In this document: one piece after another, positions 47,950 to 61,200 of the stretch
How the letters are laid out: each line of letters starts with the position of its first letter
Position numbering within the stretch: position 1 is the stretch's first letter
NCBI RefSeq assembly: GCF_020882245.1
Contig: NC_083598.1
Coordinates: 37,857,858 to 37,921,857, forward strand
Direction of reading: 5' to 3'
Source of the DNA: Rhopalosiphum padi
Lineage: Eukaryota > Arthropoda > Insecta > Hemiptera > Aphididae
Length of the DNA: 64,000 bases
Notes under the pieces: model-generated
Told to the model about the DNA's origin: nothing
Database searches by the model: none
What the model saw: only the letters and a program-made list of their open reading frames with translations
Made by a program: the position numbers and the translations under genes

Positions 47950-50900
47950 TTACTGCTTGCAAAACTCTGGTATATTAGACAATATCACTAAAAACAAAAC
48001 AAAAAGTATGTTTAAGAATTAGTATTAGCGTATTATGGATTAATTGTAAATTTTAAGATTTTAGAACTGTACTTAAAATCTTAACTTCAATTCAGTTTAA
48101 CCTAACAAATTAAAATTTCGACATCATACAAAAAAAAAAAAATGTCTTTCACTAATAGATTCATCACATATAGTTCTGTATTAATATTTAAAATTTCACA
48201 AATATTGGCTTGAACCATTTTTTTAAGTACGTTTAATGTTTGAATGCTCTACATTTTCAAAAAAAATTGTTGAGTATAGTTATTATAATATTATTTCATT
48301 AAAGTACCAAACTTTAGCAAACTTTGATTTAAAGAAAAATACAGATAAAATATTTTGGATCATAACTAACAGAAACATATCAATCTATGTAAAACTAATA
48401 GATCTTTTCACTTAGAATTTTAAATATTAACTGAATATAAATGATAAGTGTATAGAACTTTAATTTAAACTTGTATTTAAACAAGTATTTTTATTTTATT
48501 ATTATTATTTGGTGGATAAACCTTCATAAGCAGAAGGTGGGGGAACTCTATGATTTCCAATTATGATTATATGTATTATTATTATATATACTTAGTTTAT
48601 GGAAGTACTCGATAAAATAATTAATAATTTGACTAGTTAAATGATACACACAAGTTATTAAGTTTTTTTTTTTCAAATAATAAAATAGAATATTATACTA
48701 TTTATTTATATATATTATGTGTGTAATATTAACCAAAATTAAAAAAAAATCAGTATAATATTAGTATTACAATGTTATAATGAAGTAATCATAAATCTAA
48801 CTACTTTTTTAATTTAACGTAAACAAATTTATTTCTAAATATATTTTAAATTTTTCAGTTTTTTTACTAAAATTAAATTTTTGTAAGTTAAATCATAACC
48901 CCATTTAATACTTGTGGTTAATTTCTGTATTCATATTATAAATATAGTAAATTAGTATCTATTTAGTGATTAAGATTGACGATTGTTGTTACTAATTGGT
49001 TATTATATTACAGAACTAAAGTATAGTAATTTATAATTTTAGTAGTATATTAATATTTTCTTAATATTCTCTGATTTTTTATTGTTGATATATTAATACC
49101 ATTTTTAGTTTAGAAAAAATATACAAAATATTTTACAAAAAAAATTTAAAGGTATGTAATCAAGTATTACTAGCAAATTACAAAAAAACATATTTTTCTC
49201 TCAATATTTAAAATAACTGTATAACATATTTACTACATGATGGTTATTACGACCTAGAATAAAAAGCAATACAGATATTATTTATACAATATAAAAATAC
49301 TATTTACTTAGGCTAAGTTATTTCATAACCTGTGTTCTATTTGAAAGTTTGTTACAATATAACTACTTCTGTAGCATTAAAGTACCTACTGGTACTGAAA
49401 GTTAAATTAATCAAAAATAAATTTAAATTCTCATCTTTGGACATTTTATTATCAGAAATAACGAAATAAACTGAACATCGGAAAAAAGGCCGAGTAAAAA
49501 ACGTCCCTAACGAATAAAATTTAAATAATAATCGATAGTATAAATAATTATAGCAATAGTAATCCAATACAGTCGGAGTTATTAAATTTGATATCATTTA
49601 AGATGTAATGTAAATTATTATTACATCTATCGACTATTTTTAGCACACATAGGTACATACATAGGTTGTATAAGTACATTTAATTCCAAGCACTGTTTAT
49701 AATTTATTAGGTAGGTATGCAATTACTAATTAACAAGATATATTCTTACACCAGGCAACCGTTCCTTCAAGTCCATCGATCACTGAAACATAGAGAAATA
49801 TTGTTGTTATTTGATGAGAATATAACATTTATTTAATTGTATAATACATTTCATAACATTATAAGTTAAATTAATTTTTTAGTATAAATCACGACTATTA
49901 GTACATAGAACGTTCAACGTATATGAATTACAGTTGTATTATTATTTCTGTATTATTGTTATTAAACTTATCGTCTGTATGCCGCTAAAATTTTAAGCTA
50001 CCGTCACAATTTCCCTTCATTTCTATCTTGATTTATTTTTCTCTATTTTATAGTTCTATTATTTTAAAGCTCGACAAGTTCGTCATTATGATAACTATGA
50101 TAAATGAGTCGTGTCCCGTTTCGCCACAGTTTCATTTGGCCACCAAATTTATTCTATTTTGCCGCCGGACCATTTCGCCGCATAACTCTTAAATTATTTT
50201 TTATTAAAATATAGTTATGAAGTTTGTGATTTGTATAGTGATGAACAAATACAATGAAATATTTATCATTTGAAACGATCTTAATACTATACTATATCTG
50301 AATTCTGAAAATTGAGGATAACATAAAACTTCTCCAATGTGGAAAACAACTTAAAAAAATATACAATAAATTAAATAAGTTCGAACAAAGAATTCGGCGA
50401 AACGGGTGATGTCCGATAAATGTATATAGAATTTTTTTAATGTTATATGTATCTATTTATATATCTATCTATATTATAAAAAATACCTTTACCTCGCCGG
50501 TTTAAAAGTTTCTCAATAACCATACTAATCAGATTTAATTCCGGTTTTCAATAATGGATAGCGTTTAAGAAGATGTTTGGTTTACGTGTAATTTTTTACG
50601 GGAAACACCTTTCGAAATAACCGTGCCATGTTAATAATATTAATGTTATTCTTTTTGAAGTTCACTTACATTTAGAAGCCTCTTCATCAAGATACTTTTT
50701 ATATTCTTCTATAAAATCTGTAAAAATGATTACAGACAAATTAGGTATTTTGTATGAACACGCAAAATAGAAACCATTTAGATCCGGTAATCATTTCCGT
50801 ATTTTCTATGTTCTACAATCTATATAGAATAGACTAAATATATTATTTTGAAAATGTTTCTATTATTATTAGTCGTTTGGGGAATAAATAAATGTATATT

Positions 50901-52285
50901 CAGTAGTTATATTAACTTTTTTCCTGTATTAAACTTAGTTATTACACTTACATGATTCTTTTATAGAGAATTTATAATTATCTAATCCATTTTCATCTAT
51001 GAAAAAAAATGTCTTTGTTTTACAATCTAGACAATAATTTAATACACTCATACGTTTTAGATAACTAATATAGGTAATTGATTTCTGTAATATCCATGTA
51101 CTAGTTTCATATTTATAATCAACAATTTTATCATTTCTAATTTTAAAATAGAAAAATATTATTAACCTATATAAAATTATCGTCATTCATAAGTTACTTA
51201 CAAGTGAACCCATCAGCTTTTAATATAGCTATTAGGACAAATAATACATATTTTAGTACTTAAAGAGTAAACACAATTAATCAAAACAAAAATGTAACCG
51301 TCCCTATACTATTTAAAAAATAATGATAATGAACTCATTAGCAGACATTAGCAGCTTTTTATGGATAATTTTAGCGGTGCAAAGTACTTACTCTATGAAT
51401 ATTATAATTTTTAGCCAGAAATCATTATTTAATAGAGATTTTTAGGTGTTCAAGTCTCAATTAAAATATACAATTTATTTATGTTACATATTGGTCAATA
51501 AAATTGCACAAAAAATGTTCACCAATATATCCTCAGAGACGAACGGCTACTAATTTTTTTTGAGTACAGACGATTTTGACTTCAATAGGTATAAAACATA
51601 TTTTACAAGTTTTATTTTATTCGTCAATAATAAATCATGTTGTTCAAATCATACTACTATCAACAAATAACAAATAATTAATTTTTAGTTCCTACAGATT
51701 AAAATTTTACAAATAAAATATAACTGTATACTAGTAGTAGATCTTCCGATTACAATTTGATCATTTTCTAATATAACATATTATAATATATATATTTATA
51801 TATATGTGATATAATCGTTTATTAATATGTGTCAAAAAAATGTGTTATATTCCAACATTATTATAATAATATGATTATGTTTGAGTTTTTATAATGTTAT
51901 TGATAAATTCAGTTTTCAAAGAACAGATTGCTCTAATCATAGCTAGTATAAATAATAAAATTTTAGTAAATTTACTAATATCCATATAAAATTTCTTACC
52001 AACACACACTAAATAATAATAAAAAAAAAAATTGGTATTATTATTTATTTTTGTTTTATAAATTATCTCACTAATTATCAAATGTAACTAGTTAAATTAT
52101 AATCAATTACTAGCATAATATATATCATATGAGCAATCACAATAATATGTCTAAGAAGAAATATAATAATAAGTTCTTAAAACAATATTCATGGTAATAC
52201 TATCTTCTACATATTATTCCTTAGTTCTTATACTTACCAACTGGTAAGAAATTGAAGCGATCGGTCTCACGATTCTTGAAATCAT
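47950..52285 (-). CDS. Gene C module III and terminal exon
   Basis: In transcript order: 52238-52285 (DFKNRETDRFNFLPV), 52000-52008 (V-C-V), 51202-51228 (ILKADGFT), 50952-50996 (DENGLDNYKFSIKES), 50670-50717 (FIEEYKKYLDEEASK), 49750-49782 (IDGLEGTVAW), 49226-49253 (C-RNNHHVVN), 48522-48547 (VPPPSAYE) and 47950-47987 (ILSNIPEFCKQ, stop). AATAAA lies four bases past the stop at 47941-47946 on the minus strand. The DNA matching 48522-48547 in gene B (about 20379-20400) is four bases shorter, so it is either frameshifted or unused there. Confidence 0.65.
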
Positions 52286-55200
52286 CTATAAATTAAATTA
52301 CAATATGTCTATACAAAATTTACCATTATACTCCCAGAATTTTATTTAATACGAAATTGTAATACTGAAAATTAATTTTTAACACTATACTTCATTAGTA
52401 TATTAATTTTATAAATATATAATAAATAATATGCAAAACTACTACATTGTTTAAAGTTTTTAATTAATTGTAAAGCATTTGTATCAAAGTTAATTTCTGA
52501 TAAACTATTACTTTTTATCATGTTTTGTCGTTCCGTTGAATATCCTATAAAATCACCTAGATAAATTGTAATAATTATTTTTACATCATTAATCACTATG
52601 ACGACTCATTTATTAATTACAAACTTTTATGAGTTATTTTCTTAATATAGATTTATGCTTAAATCGTAAATGTATATTATAATCTTACAGCTTTATAACT
52701 AATTGTTATAATACGTTTCGCGTTAATCTTGTTATAATGAATGGTAATGGAATATTTGTTATCATTGACTTTATTATCATTTTTATAGCGTAATAGTTTT
52801 AAGAAATTGTGATATCGAACTACGTATTATAATTTGTTATTCATATTGAATTATTTAAATTTTAAATAAAGGTGTCAGTTATGTAAATTGTCAAATATTA
52901 AAATAAATACGTTGTGGATCTAAATTATAATACCGTTTGGTTGATAGGAAAATTGAACCTGGTTAATTAATCTATGTTTTAGTGTTTCTCGATTTAAATA
53001 CAATTTCAATACATTGTAATTTAAGTTTATACTGTTCCGAAATTATTTTTTTTAATAAATTGAAAGACAAAAACTGAGAAAATTGATAGCATATACTTCG
53101 TTTTTGTATATTATAATAATTGGTAATAAATTATTATTATAAATTATTATTTTTTTGGATAGTAATTAATATAATATATGTACAAGCTAAAATCATTTAT
53201 TTTAGTTCATAATATAGATATTGACTTATACATATTTATAATTTTAACACAATATAATAAACAATCTTGGATTTTTAACTACTTAAAATTAAATTTATAT
53301 AAAAATAAGCAAAAAAAATATACTATTATCTTCAGAAGATGTTTTGGGTTAAACATGTAAAAAAATATTGGTATTTTAAAAATATAGATACAAAATACAT
53401 GTTATCCGTGGAACGGGAAATTAGGTATAAGTTTTTTAATTTCGTAAGTTCAACACCTTTATTTTTCTTATAAAAATATATTAAACATATTTTTTTTAAA
53501 TTGTATCACAAAAAATCTTTTATATGGAACTTGAATTAAATATGTATAACAAAAATAGGATTATAAATATAAATATACATTTAAATGTCACTTATAATTA
53601 ACATAAAACAATTCATTAAGTAAATTTATTAGAAATTATTTGTCAGTATAATTTAGTATCTTATATTTGATACCGACCGTTAGTTGTCGCAGTCATGAGT
53701 ATAAAGTATACTTAAGTTTTAGAATATCCGTATTAACAAACATTGGCCATATCATATCTTAATATCGTTTTCACCTTATCGGTGTTCCAAACAATACTCA
53801 TAGCGTTTTACTATACAAAAATACATACTTTCGTGAATTTTACACCATTCAGTTGAGTTTAGTATCTTGACTAAAATTAAAAATTAGTAAGATTTACATA
53901 AGAAAAGGTAACCTTATTAAATATTACCCTAAAACAGCAAAATCTTATTTTTTTTTAACACAACTTATTTCTTTTCATTATTTATAAAAATGTATTGCGA
54001 AATACCCCCTTTCATGATTTTTGAAAACAAAACACTTAGTTTAGTGGATATAATTTTATAAAAACAGTGGATCATATTTTTTATAGATGAAAATTGAAAA
54101 TATATAATTATTATCATTTATCATTAGTCGTAGTCTACGACTCATCAATTCAATTTTCCTTTCAATAAGCAAATACTTATATATTTTTCAGTATTCACCA
54201 CCGATTAGATTTAGGGAACTCTTTTTAATATGTTTATGAGCAGTAACGATGTCTTAGTGTGAAGGTAATAAGGGATGATTATTATCTAACTCTCCGTTAA
54301 CTGCACTAAACTGTAAATCTTGTGAGGTTTTGATATTTTTTCATTAGTTGAAATATTTTTTTATCCCCACCAATGTCAGCTAGTATAATATAAGAATTAA
54401 TCAGCAAATTAAGTGTTTACGGATGTTTTTACTTAGTATGTATTAGTAAATAATTATGGTACATACTCGTACTGTTTTTAATCTCTTCTATTGGTACTGC
54501 TGAAAAAATTAAATTAGTTAATCCGATGTTATCTAAAATTAATTTTAAGATTACCACTGATTATAATCAAAGAATTTTTATCAATATGTTTATGAGCATT
54601 AACGATGTCTAAGTGTGAAATAAATATGGGATGATTTAGCGTATTAAAATTAACTGTTTGCTATACCTGCAGAGTGTTGTTCCGGTGTGTCCGTTAATAC
54701 TTTTTTATCAGTCAAATGATCTACATTTTCAACAGCAATGTCACTAATTTCAGCTACTGTAATATAAGTATTAGTCAGAAATAAAAGTGCTATCGTACAC
54801 TTTTACTTGGGATTCATCAATAAAAGTACATATATTTTTTACCCTCTGTATCAAGGTATTTAGTATAATATGATAATAATTCTAAAAAAAATTTGCTGTA
54901 CCAATCTCAATATCCACTGTGTCCGTTGATGCGTTTCCTGTATTGTCAGCTTCAATAATATTAGTATTAGTCAACAAATTAAATGTTCTCGTAGGTTTTT
55001 ACTTGATACTCATTAATAATTATAGTACATACGTTTTCCATGCACTTCGGAAAGATAATTAGTATAATGTAATGATAATGCTGAAAAAATTAAATTCTCA
55101 ATTCCTATATGTTATCTAAAACCAATTTTAAGTCACAAAATCAGCAATCTGTTATACTGTTATTGTATACAACGTAAATAACCTTTCAATAAGAAATACA

Positions 55201-58200
55201 CACAGAGTAATACACTTTTATTAGACTTTATTTACAAATTAGAAATATATACTCTTGAAGATCTTACATATCATTAATTTATACTGTTTTACAACAATTA
55301 AGTACATAAAAATCGCATACCTCATACTAATTAATTTTTGTATTATTGATAACATATCCGTAAAGAAGAATTGTTTTCTTAAAATCAAAATATGATAATA
55401 CTCACAAGGTTCTTTCTTGGAAAATGCATAGTTGAATATTCCTAACTTATCTGAAAAATAATTATAGGTAGGTATGCTTTAAATTCAATTGAATTACAAT
55501 TATTTTAGTTGAATTGTACTCGGGTTAAAAAAACAGGTAATGGTAAAACTATAAGTAAACTCAAGTAAAAACTAGTTAATGAACAAACTGCTCTGTTATT
55601 CAAAAAAATGTTTCGGCAAAACATTAGTTTTCTTTCCCGCTAACAGATTTAGAACTGACGATGATTTTAGTCAGTACTTGGTTAAAAACATTTCTTTTTA
55701 TATGATATAGTATTATATAGCTGTCCCTATGAACTTCGTTGCCTATACAGGCCGTACAAAATGTATTTGTATTAAATTAAGTTTTTTTGAGATGCATATG
55801 AATTGCCGCGGCATTTTGTATAGAACAACAAAGAAAAATATTTTTGAATATTCGCCTGGTCAATGAATACCGTCAAATTAACACATCGGTTCGTTTTCCT
55901 CAGTATTGATTAACAAATATTATAACTCACAATCCTTTATAGCCTCACTCAAAAATAATTTCACATTCTAATGGTAAAAGAAATTTCAAAATCTGTGCAA
56001 TAACTTCAACGATTACTTCCTACAAACAAACTCACAAACTTGCCGCTTTATAGTAGTATAGTATACATAGACAGATAAAGGTTATAATTATGTCAATACA
56101 TACATTTTGTTGTAGTAATGTATTAATTCACATTGAAAAGTAACTGTACAATTTGTATTTATATATAATTAAAAGAGAAGACCGCATTGGATAAAACACC
56201 AATGAACACTGTTATTTTTTATATTTTTATAATTTCAGTACATTTTTAAGTTAAGTCTTGGTTCATTTATAATTTTATTTCTAAATAAAACAAGTTTACA
56301 CAGCGACAAAAATCATTTATTATTTATAGTGCTAACTTTACATGGTAAATATGGTATTAATTTGAAATTAAATTATTAATGTAAACCCTAATGATTTGAA
56401 ACCTGATTAGATTTAGAGTATGGCAATATAAACTAAATGGCATTTATATACCAATATAATGCTATTAAATACGGCGCGACGTTCATAAGTAACATTAATA
56501 ATACACTTATTAATTTATGTTTTCATCATGTTTTATCCTTCAACGAATGCTGCAGTTTGACCATCACTCGTTTTTAATCAAAGTACAATTCAATTAGTTA
56601 ATATAAGTAATAAACAAAAAGTGTAAAAAAATATAAAAGAAAATTCAATAGAATTTATGAAATTAAAACGACACTTTTTAAACCACATACCTAATATTCT
56701 TACATATTATATAAATATATAGATCGAGTTTTTAATTAGAATTAACTACTTACAAACATATCCTCTTTCTTTTAGTTCATCTATAAAGACAATATATATT
56801 AAATATATTTAAAAGTACAATTAATATACGAAATAAAGATTGACATGAACTTATTAGGACAGCAGATAAAAAAAATGATTTAAAATCAAATTTCGTAATT
56901 TTCGTAATGAGAGTATTTGAATCATATTATATATATATAATATATTATGTCTGTAACTTTTAGTTTTCTAATTCAGCTGATATGTATAATATAATTAAGA
57001 GATAAACGATGGTTCTCACTAGCACAAAAGTTTCAGAGCGTTTTAATAAAATAATATTTAAACTAGAAAGAAAATATAGGAAAAGATTTTGTGGATTTTT
57101 TTTCTAACGCCTATCATCTGTATTTTGTAAGTTTATTATTAATAATAATGTCAGGTTATTTAGTATAGTACGAGGGTAACTAAAATCTTTGGTTGGATTA
57201 AAAAAAAGTCTATATAATATTAAGTTGAAAAAACGTCGATGTGAATAGAATGTAGACAATAAAAAAGCAACTAAAAATGTAAAAGTATTTCGACGATCGT
57301 CTAATTTGTGTTAAAAAAATTTAACGCCTATATGGTTCTGTGGGCTAGTTTAGTTAGATAACTCTATGCTTAACCTGCGATAAAATGATAATAAAACATA
57401 ACCATAATATGAGCACTATTTAATCATTATAATTAGTATTTTTAAACATAACATTCACAACGAGTTGCCTTCATAAGCTCTCATAAATTTGTACTATTAT
57501 TACAAATATAACTATTGTGATTAATTGATAATTTAATAACAATATAAGAAGAGCAAAATAATTTTTACCCATTAGCATGAAAATGAAATAAAACACTTTT
57601 TGATAGAAAAATTAAAAAGATATTTGTCTTGAAATCCTAATCATATTATACATTTTAACTAGGAAAGTAGCAACTTACTTTACATGCTATCTAAATATCC
57701 AATCAAACAGCTAATACAATGATACGTTTCATACGATCTTTCACTTTAATATTGGATTCACATTACACATATCAACCAAATCAATTTATACAGAATACAT
57801 TGAACATTATTAATTTCATAAAATGAAATAAAACAAATTAAATATACCTAACAATGTTTTATTAAATGTCAATTGATTTATTAATTATTTTTATTATATG
57901 AACATTGCAATTGACAGATTATTTATTGGAACAAGATAACATATTATGATATACTAACTGGATTTATCAAATTCATAGTTTCTATTTGTGCATAGAATTA
58001 AATTAAAATGAAGATAATTGTAAGATATATAAATGTTGATTATATTTTATAATATAATAAGGAGTAAGGACTTCAGTTTCCCAGTACAATAATAGATTAT
58101 ATAATATACTATAATATAATTTATATAGATAATATTAACAATTATTATTTATTAGATATAATCAAAAAGGATTAATTATTACTATAAAGCATATTATTAT

Positions 58201-61200
58201 AGATATATTTATATAATTACATCTTACCAACACACTCTATAAAATTACAAAAAAATATTATGGTAATTATTATTATTTTTTAATTGATTATATGACCAAA
58301 GATGAAATGTGCTTTAAGCTCACATTATTTTAATAATTCTAGCAAATATTTGTCTTACACTAAAATCAAATACTATTATTTATACAAAGTTAATAAATCT
58401 TCAGCATTCACCATCATTTTAACAAAATTATAAAATTAATTGTTATCAATGATACACTATCAATTAATGAAATTATTAAATTCATAACTTATAATATATA
58501 CAAGAAATATTGTAAAAGTGATTTAAGGTGTAGTTATGATAATTAATATAAATTCTAAAATGAATGTTTAACATACTAAAAACTCTAAAGAAATAAAAGT
58601 AAACTTCAAATTACACTTAATGTAAATCAGCTCTATACTATCAAATTGAGTTTAGTATAAAAATATTATAATTTATTATTAAAATATTCAGCAATAAAAT
58701 ATTACAATCGTTTTCAATTGAAAATATTATGAGCAAATCCTCAAAGTAAAATATATATTTTAATAAATAATTAATATATTTTAGACTTGCGTTTTTCAAC
58801 TGTAACAGTTGTTCCTTCTTTTATGCCTCCAACTTTAGCTACAAAGAGAATTTATCAATGTTAGTCATTTATATTTATTAAAAAGTATATAGTTTATATT
58901 GATGTGTCAAAAAATAATATTTAAAATTTAAATATTAACAAAGTCTGCACATAACTATAATGCTATTGTAGAATACCTATTAAAACATGACATTTTTTTT
59001 CTGGATTTAAATGATTTTGGTTTATTATTTTAGTCTCATTTTAGGTTATCCAACCATACTGTCTATACTATTAATGCATTTTTTATACAAATGTATTGGA
59101 AAATATTTACTGCAGTGCAGTAGAACTCTGTTACAATTCGTGAAAAACTATCGACTCTTGTTAACTGCCTGGATTTTCAGAGATCATTAGCACATTCGTC
59201 ATGTCCTGTGGATAGACTTGTAAGTATATTATAAATTATAATATGTATTCAAATATTTTTTTTTTTGTATTTTAAATACTCTTTATACGTTTATTCTATT
59301 TACAGAATGCATAATACAATTATTACGTTTTGACGTTATATTTAAATAACCATCATATTTTTGTATTACTTTATTAAATACATATTCTAAATACATTTTA
59401 AAAGTACTTTAGACTATGCTCTCTTTAGATTCGTGTAACATATCTAGGACAGCTCTAAAACGACCCAAAGCTGAATACTTTTAGTGGTAACCATAAGGAC
59501 TGCAACTGACTTAATAAACCTAATATAAGTAGTTGCTAACCGATAAGGAAAATTTTTAATGTGACTTGCACATAGTTGAATCAATAACCACTTGAAAACA
59601 AGAAAATTCCATTCACAAGACTGCTATATATTGCACAACTCAAGTTCTGGAGATTGTGTGATGTCAAGAGTGGGGGTAGTTAGAATATGGCAGAGAGAAG
59701 AAAGCTTCCCCTTATTGTGGTGATCAACACGTACAAATATTTCTCATTATAAAACATATTATTATTACTATTTATTATATCTAGTACCTGCATTTGATTC
59801 ACACCACGTTTCCGCATTGTTTATTTTAGCTAAAACGATATAGATATTAATATATTGCTCCGTTAAATCAATATACTATAATTTTAATATTAAATTCTTA
59901 TACAATTATTTAATTTCACAAACTAATCCAAGTTTTATATTAGTTCATCAACTAATATATTTAATTTAGTGTAGTCTTTCACATATGTTTAGAGATTAAT
60001 ATTATAATAGTATACCATGTAACGTCACACACTATTAGAAATCACATTAAATGTTGATGTTTAAATGATAAAATAAACTGAATAAAATATATTTAAAACT
60101 GTATTATTGTAAATTCATTAATTGTATTTGGCGGTCATCATTCAAATCTGTATATTTTTAATCGTTAATTTCACATAGTTTCAAAAAATTAAAAAAAAGT
60201 TTATTTTGGATAAAACCATATTTTCGTTTGAAACTTCTCACCAGATAACCATATTTAATCAAAATTACGAATACAACATACATTTTATTCATTTAATAAA
60301 AAATTTAAAACGTTAGAATATACATTTACTACAATTTACAATTTATTACAAAGTATTATCTATTATAAATACATTATTTTAAGATACATATTGATTTATT
60401 TTTAATGGTGTAGAATGTGCGTTTATGAATGGTAAGTGTACAGTTTTTAACGACATTCGTTTGATTAGTATAACCCTAAGATGACTGCTGCAATATTGAA
60501 ATATGGTCTCACAGGACGCAGATTAACATCGTATTAGTTTATTGCCTCTGACAGCAACATTTTCAGGAATAATTTAAATCATATAATATATTTTATGATG
60601 TTCACTTTTCCTTTTTTCACTATTTTACCGAAAAATAAATATACTATTAAATTAATTATTACAATTCTTATACCCATAATATAAATATCATACACGCCAT
60701 TGTATATTCAATTTTTATGGTTCTATTGTTAAAACTTTAATTAAATCAACAATAACATTTTCTATTAAGTATGATTAATTTCAAAAAAAATAAAATGTTG
60801 CTTATATTAATTTCACAAGATTTGTATACTCCTAGGGTCAATTGAAAAATAGACACTATTATATGATGTTACTATTACGAAATATGAGTTTTGTGTGGTT
60901 AATTATAAAATTAATATATACATAATAAAAAATATATTTTAAAATCCATTAAAATGTATTTCTGGTATTTTTATGGATTGATTTTTATTTCTTTAATGGA
61001 TACATACTTTGTTTCATTTTAAAAATGATTGAATGCGTGTAAAGTTGATTAATAGCACCTAAAAAAAATATATTTTATAGATAAATCTCCATGTATAAGA
61101 TTAATAGATATAATTAGTAGCTAAATAAATGGATGTTGATATAGATATCCAAAGTTAGTATCAATATATATATACATGGTTTTATAAAAAATGATTGATT

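Noticed and set aside
50935..51186. 83-codon minus-strand frame
   Set aside because: Intron read-through around exon 50952-50996, as in gene B.
57684..57695. Possible 12-nt exon in gene C
   Set aside because: It has GTAAGT and TTTAG borders but contains an in-frame TAA and no B counterpart.
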